DNA from: CAVXJN01 sp963773585
GTDB taxonomy: Bacteria; Pseudomonadota; Gammaproteobacteria; JASBUN01
NCBI GenBank assembly: GCA_963773585.1
Contig: CAVZBR010000005.1
Coordinates: 124,001 to 188,000 of the forward strand
Direction: 5' to 3'
DNA length: 64,000 bases
A program made the position numbers and the translations under genes. The notes beneath the pieces were generated by a model. The model made no database searches and was not told the DNA's origin. It saw only the letters and a list, made by a program, of their open reading frames with translations. This document shows positions 55,838 to 64,000 of this stretch, one piece after another (the first letter of the stretch is position 1; each line of letters opens with the position of its first letter).

Positions 55838-56536
55838 TCAAAACGTCAACAGCGGATCGGACTGCTCGAATACTTGTGTAATGCGCGACCCGTTCCATTC
55901 ATAGATCAAATGCGCGCCTTGCGAGGGCAGGCTGACCGCAGGAGGCCGAAAGGCCGCGACGCAATGCCCGCCCTCGTGGCGTACGCTATGGTAGACCAAA
56001 CCCCATGCGTTTGGGTCTGATGCCCGCCGTTGGCGCGCAAAAGCTTGTGGAACGGCATAGTCGTTGGGACGGTGCAGCGAAGCGTAATCACCGCTCCTGA
56101 CATCGTACATTGATTTCTCGATGGTTCCGATGAACACCCGGTGGTGGAATGCTTGCGGTTTCAATGCGCTCAATCGTGCTTCGCGCTCCCGGTGCCACGC
56201 GGTCTCGCGGACTGCTGTCTCGAGAGATCGGGCAGCATAATAGACGCCGTAGGCGCCATCTGAAAAGCGACTGGGATGACCGGTGTGCGTGAATGCCGCC
56301 ATGACGACGGAGGCGTTGGGGCCGGATACCATGTCACCGGGTTGAACCCGCTGCAAGGTACGGAGGGACTGGCGCAAACGCGGGTTCACGCGTCGTTGTG
56401 AGGCAAATACAGCCCGCTTCTGACGCTCGGTCAAATCCAGCCGTTCAAAAAGATCGATCAGCGGATAGTGCGATGGAATGATGCGGTACTGGGCCTTCCA
56501 AGGAAGCGGCGTCCGACGCGGCAGTGAAAAGCTCAA
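55838..56536 (-). CDS. RES-domain toxin (NAD+-degrading family)
   Basis: This 232-residue protein has the RES fold, seen as PRRTPLPWKAQYRIIPSHYP (with the conserved Arg), GHPSRFSDGAYGVYYAARSLETAVRETAWHR (Arg, Tyr, Glu), and a distal Ser region near VYHSVRHEGG. RES toxins deplete NAD+. It starts at TTG overlapping the antitoxin's TGA (TTGA), a coupling that favours lower toxin output. The reading frame is open further upstream only inside the antitoxin gene. It pairs with the Xre-type antitoxin immediately upstream. Confidence 0.87.
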   Translation of the reverse strand: MSFSLPRRTPLPWKAQYRIIPSHYPLIDLFERLDLTERQKRAVFASQRRVNPRLRQSLRTLQRVQPGDMVSGPNASVVMAAFTHTGHPSRFSDGAYGVYYAARSLETAVRETAWHREREARLSALKPQAFHHRVFIGTIEKSMYDVRSGDYASLHRPNDYAVPQAFARQRRASDPNAWGLVYHSVRHEGGHCVAAFRPPAVSLPSQGAHLIYEWNGSRITQVFEQSDPLLTF

Positions 56537-57000
56537 AGCCCGCCCCGCAGCCCGTTGACGTAGCGATAAACGTCGATCAGCCCTTCGATCTTGCCGTGGA
56601 GCATGTGCGCCAGCGGTGCCTCGGATCCCCAGGGGCGTGTATAGCCCTCTTGAGGTTGGGCAGCGTTGCGCAGCCAAAGCAGGCTGTTTTCTTCGGAAAA
56701 CAGAATTTCCAACGCATAGTAGATGCCCGTGAGGTAGGCGAGACGGTCCATCTCGTCTTCTGAGATTCCGTGCGTGGCGCCAGGTAACCCTTTCCGCAAA
56801 TCATAAAAGCGAGAACGTCCCGGGAAACCCAGCAAGGAGCGCGCCTCGTCGGCAGACAGCCCCCAGACCTCGGCGATCTGAAAGAATGCTTTGAGCAAGG
56901 CCTCGGCTTCTTCCTCGCGAGAGAAGGATTCTTCGGTCTGTTCTGGAAACACTTCGCGCGGTTGCGGATCTGGCAAAACGTATCTCCCGAAATCGGACAT
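56533..57000 (-). CDS. Xre/MbcA-type antitoxin (DUF2384) partner of the RES toxin
   Basis: This 155-residue protein precedes the RES toxin, with a 4-nt overlap. An N-terminal helical DNA-binding region (about 30-90; EEEAEALLKAFFQIAEVWGLSADEARSLLGFP) leads to the toxin-binding domain (about 90-150; LTGIYYALEILF, NAAQPQEGYTRPWGSEAPLAHML). This is the Xre/MbcA/ParS antitoxin layout. A TATACT -10-like element (57008-57013, minus strand) lies about 8 nt before the ATG. Autorepression is expected from the family. TA modules of this type are mobile in many genomes. Confidence 0.87.
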   Translation of the reverse strand: MSDFGRYVLPDPQPREVFPEQTEESFSREEEAEALLKAFFQIAEVWGLSADEARSLLGFPGRSRFYDLRKGLPGATHGISEDEMDRLAYLTGIYYALEILFSEENSLLWLRNAAQPQEGYTRPWGSEAPLAHMLHGKIEGLIDVYRYVNGLRGGL

Positions 57001-57204
57001 TGTGTAAAGTATAGTCCGAATTCATACATAGGGCGATGCGTCGGTGTTTATTCCCCAATTATCGGATGCAGCCTCTTCCGGCACATAACCCCATGCTTAC
57101 CGATGCTGGCAGCAGCCTGAACAGATATTTGCACCGTTTTAAGGCTGCTTTCAGCTTCCGTCTTTAGATTACCCGGCATAGACATCTCAACTGGAGTGAC
57201 TCCC

Positions 57205-57675
57205 ATGAAAAAGATCACTGGTGCCCTTTGCCTGGCTACCGCCATCGCGCTGCCGGCCTTTACCCAGGCCCGGGAGGTAACGTTCACCACGCAGTTGAAT
57301 GACTACCGCGGTGACGGTGCCTATGTGGCGCTCTATCTCACCGATGCCAGCGGTCAGTATCACGATACGCTCTGGATCGCCGGGCAGAAGAGCAAATACT
57401 ACAAACACCTGCGCGATTGGGCGCGTGGCAGCCGCCTCAATAGCGCCGCATACGATGGCGTCACGGGCGCCAGCGTCGGCAGCGGACGCACTCTGCAAGT
57501 CACGCTGGATCTGGCGGATACGCTGATCGATGCCGGTTACCAGGTGCGCGTGGATACCGCAGTCGAAGATATGCGCGAGAACCGCGCGGATGTGGTGGCG
57601 CCGCTGACCACCAAGGGCGCCGGTCAACCGGTCGCCGGGCGCGGGTATGTCCGTTCCTTGGCCTATGACATGTGA
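57205..57675 (+). CDS. Periplasmic DUF2271 protein with ApbE-type flavinylation motif
   Basis: This 156-residue protein has a Sec signal (MKKITGALCLATAIALPAFTQA) and a beta-rich DUF2271 domain. The motif D84-GVTGAS (T87-S90) closely resembles the DxxS/TGAT/S sequence that ApbE modifies with FMN. It is directly followed by a PepSY flavoreductase and apbE, so it is probably the flavinylated electron acceptor of the module. GGAG precedes the ATG by 8 nt. Flavinylation is inferred, not shown. Confidence 0.82.
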   Translation: MKKITGALCLATAIALPAFTQAREVTFTTQLNDYRGDGAYVALYLTDASGQYHDTLWIAGQKSKYYKHLRDWARGSRLNSAAYDGVTGASVGSGRTLQVTLDLADTLIDAGYQVRVDTAVEDMRENRADVVAPLTTKGAGQPVAGRGYVRSLAYDM

Positions 57676-57696
57676 CGCCGCGTCCGAGATCCTGCC

Positions 57697-59922
57697 ATGC
57701 TCCGCCGGCTCCATTCGCTAACCGGTCTGATCGCGGCCATGCTCATGGTCGTACTCGCGACGACCGGTGCCATCCTGTCCCTCGACCCGACATTTGAACG
57801 GGCGAGGGCGATCATCCCACCCCCGGGCCAGATCACAGTCGCCGGTTTGGCGGAACGGGTGGTAGCCCATTATCCAGGCACCGAGCAGATCGTGCGTTCA
57901 CCCTCTGGCGCCGTTATCGTCTATTACGCTCGGGACGGTCGCACCGGAGCCGACCTTGTAAACGCCGAGACCGGCCGGCGCATCGAGGCCTATCACCCTT
58001 CGGTACTGTCACGCTGGATCAAAGACCTGCACCGATCCCTTCTGCTGGATGATCCCGGCCGGGTGGTGGCAGGAATTGGCGCCGCGCTGATGGTCCTGCT
58101 CAGCGTATCCGGTGCGCTGATGCTGGTTACCCGCGTCGGCGGATGGAAGCGGTTGCTGCGTCCGTTGCGCGGTACGACGAGTCAGCGTCTTCATGCTGAA
58201 CTGGGCCGGTTCGCGGTTCTCGGCCTGCTGCTTTCGGCGCTGACCGGCACGTATATGTCGGCCGTCCGATTCGGGATGTTGCCGGATGCCGTGCAGGCGG
58301 AGCCGGGCTTTCCGGAGGCCAACGCCGGCGCGCCCCCAGCGCCCCTCGGCACTCTGCCCGCCCTGGCCGCGACAGAGCTCACCGACCTGCGGGAGCTGGT
58401 CTTCCCCAACCCGAACGATCCGACGGATGTCTATTCCCTGCGCACGGAGCAGGGGGCCGGTTTTATCGACCAGTCCACCGGGAAATTTCTGAGCTTTCAG
58501 CCCCGTCGGACGGCTGAAAAGATCCAGACGTTCATCTACCGGCTACACACCGGCGAAGGGCTGTGGTGGCTCGGTCTGATCCTCGGCCTTGCGGCGCTTA
58601 CGGTACCGGTGGCTGCCATCACCGGCCCATTGATCTGGTGGCACCGGCGCCGGTCGATGCCACGGCTGGTCGGCAACTGCCGAGCGCAGCGCGCCGACAC
58701 CGTGATCCTCGTCGGGTCGGAGGGCAACACGACCTGGGGATTTGCGCAATCGTTCCATGATTCCCTGACACGGAGCGGCCACCGTGTCCACACGGCCCCC
58801 ATGAATCGTCTCGCCACTGGCTACAGCTGCGCGGAGCGGTTATTCATCCTGACCGCGACCTATGGCGATGGCGACGCCCCGGCCTCGGGCAATCAGTTCC
58901 TGAAGCGTCTGGCGCAGATCCCGAACACTTCGGCGCTACCATACGCCGTACTGGGCTTTGGCGACCGACAGTTCCCGCGGTTCTGCCAGTTTGCAAAAGA
59001 CGTAGCTGCCGCGTTGCATGCCAAGCGATGGCCACAACTCCAAGCACCCGAGCTGATCGACCGTCATGGGAGCCAGGCGTTTGTGCGCTGGGGAGAAGCC
59101 ATCGGCGCGCGGATAGGCACCACGCTGACACTGGTCCATACCGTTCCTTACCCGCGAACGACGACACTGCAACTCGCCGAGCGGGCGGACTATGGTGCCG
59201 AGGTGCAGGCCCCGACCTGTGTACTCCGTTTCAAGGCGCCCGTGGACGTCGGCCCGGCACGTCGCCTACCGCGCTTTCTTCGCAAACCGAAATTGCCGTA
59301 CTTCGAAGCCGGCGACCTGGTGGGTATCCTGCCGCCAGGTGGGCGCACGCCGCGCTTCTATTCCCTGGCTTCCGCCTCCCGTGACGGGATTCTGGAGATC
59401 TGCGTGCGCGCGCACGCGGGCGGTCTATGCTCGAGCTTCCTGCACGGGTTGACGCCGGGGGCCACCATCCAGGCCTATATCCAGCGCAATCCGCACTTCC
59501 GACCCGCTTATGGCAAAGCGCCGGTAATCCTGATCGGCGCGGGAACCGGCATTGGGCCATTGACCGGATTCATTCGGCACAACCGGGCCCGGCACCCGAT
59601 GTATCTGTACTGGGGCGGACGTAACCCGCGGTCCGACTTCCTGTACGAGCGCGAACTTAACACCTATCTGGCGGACCGCCGGCTCACCGGGCTGAATGCT
59701 GCGTTTTCCCAGATTCGCGATCGCGCCTATGTACAGGACAAGATTGCCGCCGACGGCCAGCAGCTGCGCCGACTGGTGCAAATGGGCGCGCAGATCCTGG
59801 TCTGCGGCGGTCGTGAAATGGCCGCCTGCGTCATGACGGCCCTGGATGAAGCACTCGCGCCGCTCCACCTCGACGTGCGCACCCTCAAAGCGGAAGGGCG
59901 TTATCGTGAAGACGTCTATTGA
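57697..59922 (+). CDS. PepSY membrane flavoreductase (PepSY-flavodoxin-FNR fusion)
   Basis: This 741-residue protein begins with a PepSY membrane module (about 1-310) of four helices. Conserved histidines suited to heme ligation are RRLHSLTG, KDLHRSLLL, RLHAELGR and YRLHTGEG. A flavodoxin domain (about 320-470; GSEGNTTWGFA, TATYGDGDAP) precedes FAD/NADP domains (about 480-741; RFYSLASAS, GAGTGIGPLTGFI, ERELNTYL). It should move electrons from NADPH across the inner membrane to a periplasmic partner, probably the DUF2271 protein. It overlaps apbE by 17 nt. Confidence 0.88.
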   Translation: MLRRLHSLTGLIAAMLMVVLATTGAILSLDPTFERARAIIPPPGQITVAGLAERVVAHYPGTEQIVRSPSGAVIVYYARDGRTGADLVNAETGRRIEAYHPSVLSRWIKDLHRSLLLDDPGRVVAGIGAALMVLLSVSGALMLVTRVGGWKRLLRPLRGTTSQRLHAELGRFAVLGLLLSALTGTYMSAVRFGMLPDAVQAEPGFPEANAGAPPAPLGTLPALAATELTDLRELVFPNPNDPTDVYSLRTEQGAGFIDQSTGKFLSFQPRRTAEKIQTFIYRLHTGEGLWWLGLILGLAALTVPVAAITGPLIWWHRRRSMPRLVGNCRAQRADTVILVGSEGNTTWGFAQSFHDSLTRSGHRVHTAPMNRLATGYSCAERLFILTATYGDGDAPASGNQFLKRLAQIPNTSALPYAVLGFGDRQFPRFCQFAKDVAAALHAKRWPQLQAPELIDRHGSQAFVRWGEAIGARIGTTLTLVHTVPYPRTTTLQLAERADYGAEVQAPTCVLRFKAPVDVGPARRLPRFLRKPKLPYFEAGDLVGILPPGGRTPRFYSLASASRDGILEICVRAHAGGLCSSFLHGLTPGATIQAYIQRNPHFRPAYGKAPVILIGAGTGIGPLTGFIRHNRARHPMYLYWGGRNPRSDFLYERELNTYLADRRLTGLNAAFSQIRDRAYVQDKIAADGQQLRRLVQMGAQILVCGGREMAACVMTALDEALAPLHLDVRTLKAEGRYREDVY

Positions 59923-60889
59923 TATCCGAACCGACGCCACGCTGCACCGCTACAGCTTGAGCGGAGCGACGATGGGCACGCGTTATTCCGCCAAATTTTA
60001 CGGGGCGGAGGGGCTCGACGCCGACGGTATCGGCGCAGCCCTGTTCGCCGCCGTCAGCGCGGTAGACCAGCAGATGTCCACCTGGAAAGCGGATTCGGAC
60101 CTCTCCCGCCTGAATGCCGCACCGACGGGCATCTGGGTCCCGGTGCCCCCGGAGTCGGCCACCGTGCTTGCTGCCGCGCTCGAGATTGGTCGGGAGTCAC
60201 GCGGCGCATTCGACATCGGCGTCGGCGACCTGGTGAATGCCTGGGGTTTCGGTCCCCGGGGGCAACAGCCCGACGCACTGGCGATCAGCGGCTTGCTCAA
60301 GCACCCGCGAGTTCCAGCAAACCACGCCCTCGAGGTCGACGAGTCCGGAGGCCGTGTGCGCAAACACGCACCGGTGTGCCTGGACCTGTCGGGCATCGCC
60401 AAGGGATTCGGCGTCGACCAGTTGGCCCGCTGCCTGGACGATTACGGCCTGACCGGTTACCTCGTGGGTATTGACGGTGAAATGCGCGCCCGAGGCCTGA
60501 AAGCCGACGGGCAACCCTGGGCGGTCGCCATCGAACGGCCGCTGCGGGGGGTCCGAGAAGTGATGGGCGTGTTGGCGCTGAGCGATACCGCCGTGGCCAC
60601 GTCGGGGGATTATCGCCACTGGGTGGAGGTGGGCACAGAGAAGCTCTCCCATACCATGCACCCGGCGCGCCGCGGCCCGCTGACCAACCGGCTTGCCGCG
60701 GTTACGGTGGTGGCCCCGACGTGCATGCTCGCCGACGCTTGGGCCACGGTCTTGATGGTGCAAGGGGAGGAGGCGGGCCCGGAATGGGCCCGAGCAAGGG
60801 GCCTGAACGCGCTATTTGTGCTGCGCGAAGGACACGCTCATCGGGAAGTGCTCGTGGGGCCGCTGTTCGAGAATGGCCTGACGTTGTAG
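59906..60889 (+). CDS. apbE: FAD:protein FMN transferase ApbE
   Basis: This 327-residue flavin transferase attaches FMN from FAD to Thr/Ser in target motifs. Conserved parts are SGATMGTRYSAKF at the N-terminus, GFGPRG, CLDLSGIAKGFGVDQLA, TSGDYRHW, the HPARRGPL metal region and DAWATVL. GTG 59906 with GGAAGG upstream is preferred; the earlier frame lies in the reductase gene. From that start no signal peptide or lipobox is present, unusual because its probable targets (DUF2271 protein here, NosR at 35 kb) have periplasmic flavin domains. Confidence 0.9.
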   Translation: MKTSIDIRTDATLHRYSLSGATMGTRYSAKFYGAEGLDADGIGAALFAAVSAVDQQMSTWKADSDLSRLNAAPTGIWVPVPPESATVLAAALEIGRESRGAFDIGVGDLVNAWGFGPRGQQPDALAISGLLKHPRVPANHALEVDESGGRVRKHAPVCLDLSGIAKGFGVDQLARCLDDYGLTGYLVGIDGEMRARGLKADGQPWAVAIERPLRGVREVMGVLALSDTAVATSGDYRHWVEVGTEKLSHTMHPARRGPLTNRLAAVTVVAPTCMLADAWATVLMVQGEEAGPEWARARGLNALFVLREGHAHREVLVGPLFENGLTL

Positions 60890-60990
60890 TTCTCGCCGCA
60901 GTAACGGCAACTGGCATTTAACATAATATACATTATACGCATATTTGTCTAAGCTCGGGCGCCGGGCAGTGATCACCAGGCGTTGGGCCT

Positions 60991-61827
60991 TTATTGGACA
61001 TCGGCCCGTTCCGACCAGTTTCCTTCCGGCAGAAACTCTGCTTGTTCGCGAATGGCGGCCGCTTGCCTGGTGCGGCCGAGCGCATCCAGTATTGTGGCTT
61101 TCAGCAGCAACGAGTTGCGCGCCTCCGGACTCAGGTGCAGTGAACTGTCGACCGCTTGCAGTGCGAGCAGATCCTGTCCGGTAAGGTAGTAGACCATAGC
61201 GAGGTTGTGATGGGCCTTTTGGTAGCTCGGATCGATCCGGATCGCGGTTTGAAAATGGACAACGGCGTCTTGATACGCTTTGCTCTGCGCCAAAACCACA
61301 CCCAGGTCGTCATGGGCTTCGGCGTTTTGAGCATCTAGCGCTACCGCTTTGCGCAGATCCTGCTCTGCGTTGGCGCGATCGCCAAGCCACAGATAGCGCA
61401 CCCCGCGCTTGGTGTATCCCCGCGAGCTGTCCGGGTGGCGCTGCAGGAAAACAGTTAGATCGCGGATGCCATCTTCGACAAAGCCGGCTCGGGCGAGTGC
61501 CATGCCGCGCCCGAAATAGGCCTGATCGGCGCTATCGTCAAGCGCGATCGCGCGGCTGTAATCGTCGCTTGCCTCGTCGAATTGATGTAGGAGGAACCGG
61601 GCGTCGCCACGGGCGATATATAACGACGGATCGGATGGGTGACGTTCGATGCGGCTGCCAAGCTCCGCGATCTGTCTCTCCACGTCTTCCGGCTCCAGAG
61701 CCGCGAAACCGGTTGAACTCCAAAGCAGGCCGCAGACCAGGCTTAACATGGCCAATCCGCGCCACGGGCCCCGCACGCCCCGGTGCGCGCGTGGAGAACG
61801 CTTACCGTAGGAAATGCCGCCGCTCAT
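60991..61827 (-). CDS. Tetratricopeptide repeat protein, exported or membrane-anchored
   Basis: This 278-residue protein has one hydrophobic N-terminal segment (about 27-45; GLAMLSLVCGLLWSSTGFA) serving as signal or anchor. About five to six TPR units follow (e.g. DPSLYIARGDARFLLHQFDEASDDYSRAI, AEAHDDLGVVLAQSKAYQDAV). It is a scaffold-type protein; partner unknown. GGAGGTG is 4 nt before the ATG at 61827, deciding the start. It converges with apbE. Confidence 0.85.
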   Translation of the reverse strand: MSGGISYGKRSPRAHRGVRGPWRGLAMLSLVCGLLWSSTGFAALEPEDVERQIAELGSRIERHPSDPSLYIARGDARFLLHQFDEASDDYSRAIALDDSADQAYFGRGMALARAGFVEDGIRDLTVFLQRHPDSSRGYTKRGVRYLWLGDRANAEQDLRKAVALDAQNAEAHDDLGVVLAQSKAYQDAVVHFQTAIRIDPSYQKAHHNLAMVYYLTGQDLLALQAVDSSLHLSPEARNSLLLKATILDALGRTRQAAAIREQAEFLPEGNWSERADVQ

Positions 61828-62260
61828 AGTCACCTCCACCGCTTCGGTGCTTGATCTTGCGCCAAACGATGCCGAACTCACATCGCGCTCCGCAATGCCA
61901 GCGTCGATTAAAAGGGCCGGATGCGGGCTCGATTTCCAAGCTTCAGAATAATCGCAATTTCAAGCTGCGGCAGGTTTGGGGTGAATTCCGGCGTCGGAAA
62001 ACTCGGACGGGCGCACTCACAGCGGCGGTAAGCAACTCCCCTAAAATTAATGTATTTTGGCAGATAAACAGAATAACTGGCTATTTTTGATGCGGAATTG
62101 ATTCTTTTGCTTGGAAAACCTACAGTGGATTCATTAAAGACCTCGGCAAACCCGCCGCTTAGCCGAGATATGGCCGGATCACCGGGCAAACGACTTAAAA
62201 TGTCCAGTGTGACCAGAACGCACCTAACGGACAGCCGGCATCACTGAACTGTTTCCAATC
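61828..62260. other. Divergent intergenic region, TPR gene / RpfC-like kinase
   Basis: About 430 bp, AT-rich at 62040-62110. A hairpin CTCGGC (62142-62147)...GCCGAG (62162-62167) with a 14-nt loop lies nearer the kinase. An open frame on the minus strand (61908-62189) has no homology I recognise. I compared the stretch with c-di-GMP riboswitch motifs and did not find a match. Confidence 0.4.
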
Positions 62261-64000
62261 ATGAGCTTGCTATCTCATATCCAAGACAGGGTGCAACGCA
62301 TCCGCTATCGGTACCGGAACCGAGCCGACACCGAGCACGAACAGGCGCTCGTGCGTGTCGGAGTCGCGTCGACGGTCATGGTGTACCTGGTCATTCATGG
62401 GTGGATCGAATATGGTTCGCTGCGCCCGTTAGCCCATGGACTCGCGGTGCTCGGTGGCTTCCTGGTTTTCTCCGCTTTAATCCTAGCGTTGATCGGCATA
62501 TCTCCTGCCCCTTCTCCGACTCGTCGTATCGTTGGCATCTTTGCCGATCTCGGCATGATCAATTATCTGATGTGGGACTTCGGTGAAGTCATGGCGGCTC
62601 TTTACGTCCTCCATATCTGGGTAACCAGCGGTTACGGCCTGCGCTATGGACCACGTTATCTTTTTCTGGCTGCGGCGGTGTCAACTAGTGGATTCGCCGT
62701 CGTGATTATTAAGAACGAGTATTGGCAGCAAAACTCCGAAGCGGGCGTCGGACTGCTGATCGGCTTGATCGTATTGCCAATATATATCGGTTCGCTGATC
62801 CAAAAGCTGTTGCGCGCGAAAGCGGAAGCCGAAGAAGCCAATCGCGCCAAAAGCCGTTTTCTAGCCAACATGAGCCACGAGATCCGTACCCCGATGAATG
62901 GCATTGTGGGGATGATCGATTTACTTCGCGGCAGTCAATTGACTCACGACCAGGATCATTTCGCTCGTACGGTGCAAGCGTCGGCACATAACTTGCTGCG
63001 ATTGATCGAAGATGTCCTGGATATTTCCAAAATCGAAGCAGGCAAGCTCCGCTCAAATGAATCCGACCTGGATCTCTACGCTTTGGTCAACAGTACGGCC
63101 GGGATGCTGCGGCAGCAGGCTGTCTCGAAAGGCTTGCGGCTTTCCACACACATCGATCCTCATACGCCATACAAGCTGCGCGGAGATGATATCCATTTGC
63201 GGCAAGTACTGATTAATTTGATCGGTAACGCAATCAAGTTCACCGAGCACGGCTCGGTCACCGTGGAGGTGCACACATTATTCGAGGATGCCAACCGGGT
63301 CACGGTACGTTTCGATGTGCGCGATACAGGCGTCGGCATTCCTGAACAGGCTCAGCGAAAGATCTTCGAACCCTTTACCCAGGCTGATGAATCTACGACA
63401 CGCGTATATGGCGGTACGGGTCTCGGTACTGCGATTGCCAAAGAACTGGTCGAGTTAATGGGCGGAGAGATCTGGCTGGCCAGTGAAGAAGGCAAAGGTA
63501 CGACTTTTTCATTCAGGCTGCCGATCAAAAAACAACTCGGTCCTGTCGAAGCACCGGCATGGGCGCATCCGGTGCTGCTTATCAGTCGAGACCCAGAACT
63601 GATCGGCAAGATCTGCGGATGGGCCGATGGTTGGGGGACCCCGGTTACGGTCGAGCAGGATACGACGTGGCTTCGGACTCGGGCGAAGCAGCTCGGCTAC
63701 GAAGTGGTCATCGTTGATCAAGAATGCTTGGGTAATCCCCTTACCCTGCCTGAGTCGACGGTCGACAGTAACGCCGGCGTCATTCTTGTCAGGAGACGCC
63801 CCACCCCAGCCACCCCCGCGCTATTGGATGCGGGGTACGCTTCGGTGCTCGCATTACCGTTGGAAAAGCCGGTGTTGTTCAATGCGCTCCACGCGCTCGA
63901 TCGAGAACCGGTGCAATGCGACACCGTAATCCGCTTGTCGGACCGGCGCGTGCAGACGGTAGCGTTGAAGATTCTTCTCGCCGAAGACAACCAGGTCAAT
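62261..64000 (+). CDS. RpfC-like hybrid sensor histidine kinase (partial, 3' end beyond window)
   Basis: Visible are 580 codons. A membrane sensor of about five helices (residues 25-175) has a soluble cue-sensing character and the family-like YVLHIWVTSGYGLRYGPRYL segment. A coiled coil precedes HisKA with H206 in ANMSHEIRTPMNGIVGM. The HATPase has INLIGNAIKFTEHG, DTGVGIP and GGTGLGTAIAKEL. A degenerate receiver-like stretch leads to a second receiver just beginning (LKILLAEDNQVN). This layout is that of RpfC, the sensor of DSF fatty-acid signals in Xanthomonas. No rpfF or rpfG is in the window, so DSF sensing is not shown. Confidence 0.82.
   Translation, partial: MSLLSHIQDRVQRIRYRYRNRADTEHEQALVRVGVASTVMVYLVIHGWIEYGSLRPLAHGLAVLGGFLVFSALILALIGISPAPSPTRRIVGIFADLGMINYLMWDFGEVMAALYVLHIWVTSGYGLRYGPRYLFLAAAVSTSGFAVVIIKNEYWQQNSEAGVGLLIGLIVLPIYIGSLIQKLLRAKAEAEEANRAKSRFLANMSHEIRTPMNGIVGMIDLLRGSQLTHDQDHFARTVQASAHNLLRLIEDVLDISKIEAGKLRSNESDLDLYALVNSTAGMLRQQAVSKGLRLSTHIDPHTPYKLRGDDIHLRQVLINLIGNAIKFTEHGSVTVEVHTLFEDANRVTVRFDVRDTGVGIPEQAQRKIFEPFTQADESTTRVYGGTGLGTAIAKELVELMGGEIWLASEEGKGTTFSFRLPIKKQLGPVEAPAWAHPVLLISRDPELIGKICGWADGWGTPVTVEQDTTWLRTRAKQLGYEVVIVDQECLGNPLTLPESTVDSNAGVILVRRRPTPATPALLDAGYASVLALPLEKPVLFNALHALDREPVQCDTVIRLSDRRVQTVALKILLAEDNQVN

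Noticed and set aside
61908..62189. 93-codon minus-strand frame upstream of the RpfC-like kinase
   Set aside because: No ribosome site, no recognisable domain, and it lies in an AT-rich divergent promoter region.
62100..62260. Possible c-di-GMP (GEMM) riboswitch before the RpfC-like kinase
   Set aside because: Two GGCAAAC stretches look suggestive, but the paired helices and the second conserved block of the motif are missing.

Overview
The window looks like a chromosomal segment of a moderately GC-rich gammaproteobacterium. It carries RpoS, a Tat-exported (clade I) NosZ, a MalQ/TreYZ/GlgE glucan block and an RpfC-like hybrid kinase. I cannot name the genus from sequence alone. I recognised no rRNA, tRNA, CRISPR array, prophage or insertion sequence.

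Region 1 (1-6.8 kb) is stress and DNA repair: lexA (running off the left edge) divergent from rpoS, with three evenly spaced 13-bp operator-like repeats between them, then the MrfA/MrfB helicase-exonuclease pair, a GFA-family zinc protein and an Aag/MPG-type glycosylase.

Region 2 (6.8-25 kb, minus strand) is a trehalose/alpha-glucan block in two operons. One is glgB-glgE-treS/maltokinase fusion-malQ and the other is glgX-treZ-treY. Together they can interconvert trehalose, maltose-1-phosphate, branched glucan and maltodextrin; glgA and glgC are absent from the window. Four small plus-strand genes (HNH nuclease, Pmp3 proteolipid, cysteine-containing secreted protein, DUF4396 membrane protein) separate the operons.

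Region 3 (25-34.2 kb) is mixed: DUF2244 protein, MltF, a YbhB-like protein, a shortened DUF1992 ORF overlapping a membrane histidine kinase, an overlapping peptide deformylase/formyltransferase pair, and Lon.

Region 4 (34.5-42.9 kb) is a nitrous oxide reductase operon nosRZDFYL plus a DsrE-like gene. A candidate FNR/DNR class II promoter precedes nosR, and a strong hairpin lies between nosZ and nosD.

Region 5 (43-55.7 kb) has tpm, dinB, a DUF429-like gene and an orphan ORF. A signalling set follows: multi-PAS/GAF kinase, single-domain receiver, and REC-PAS-GGDEF-EAL protein. Then come a cytoplasmic trypsin-like protease and a decayed hybrid kinase that has lost its phospho-acceptor and ATPase segments.

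Region 6 (55.8-64 kb) has a RES/Xre toxin-antitoxin pair, a DUF2271/PepSY-flavoreductase/ApbE flavinylation module, a TPR protein and the start of an RpfC-like hybrid kinase cut by the right edge. NosR and the DUF2271 protein both carry ApbE-type flavinylation motifs, which links regions 4 and 6.
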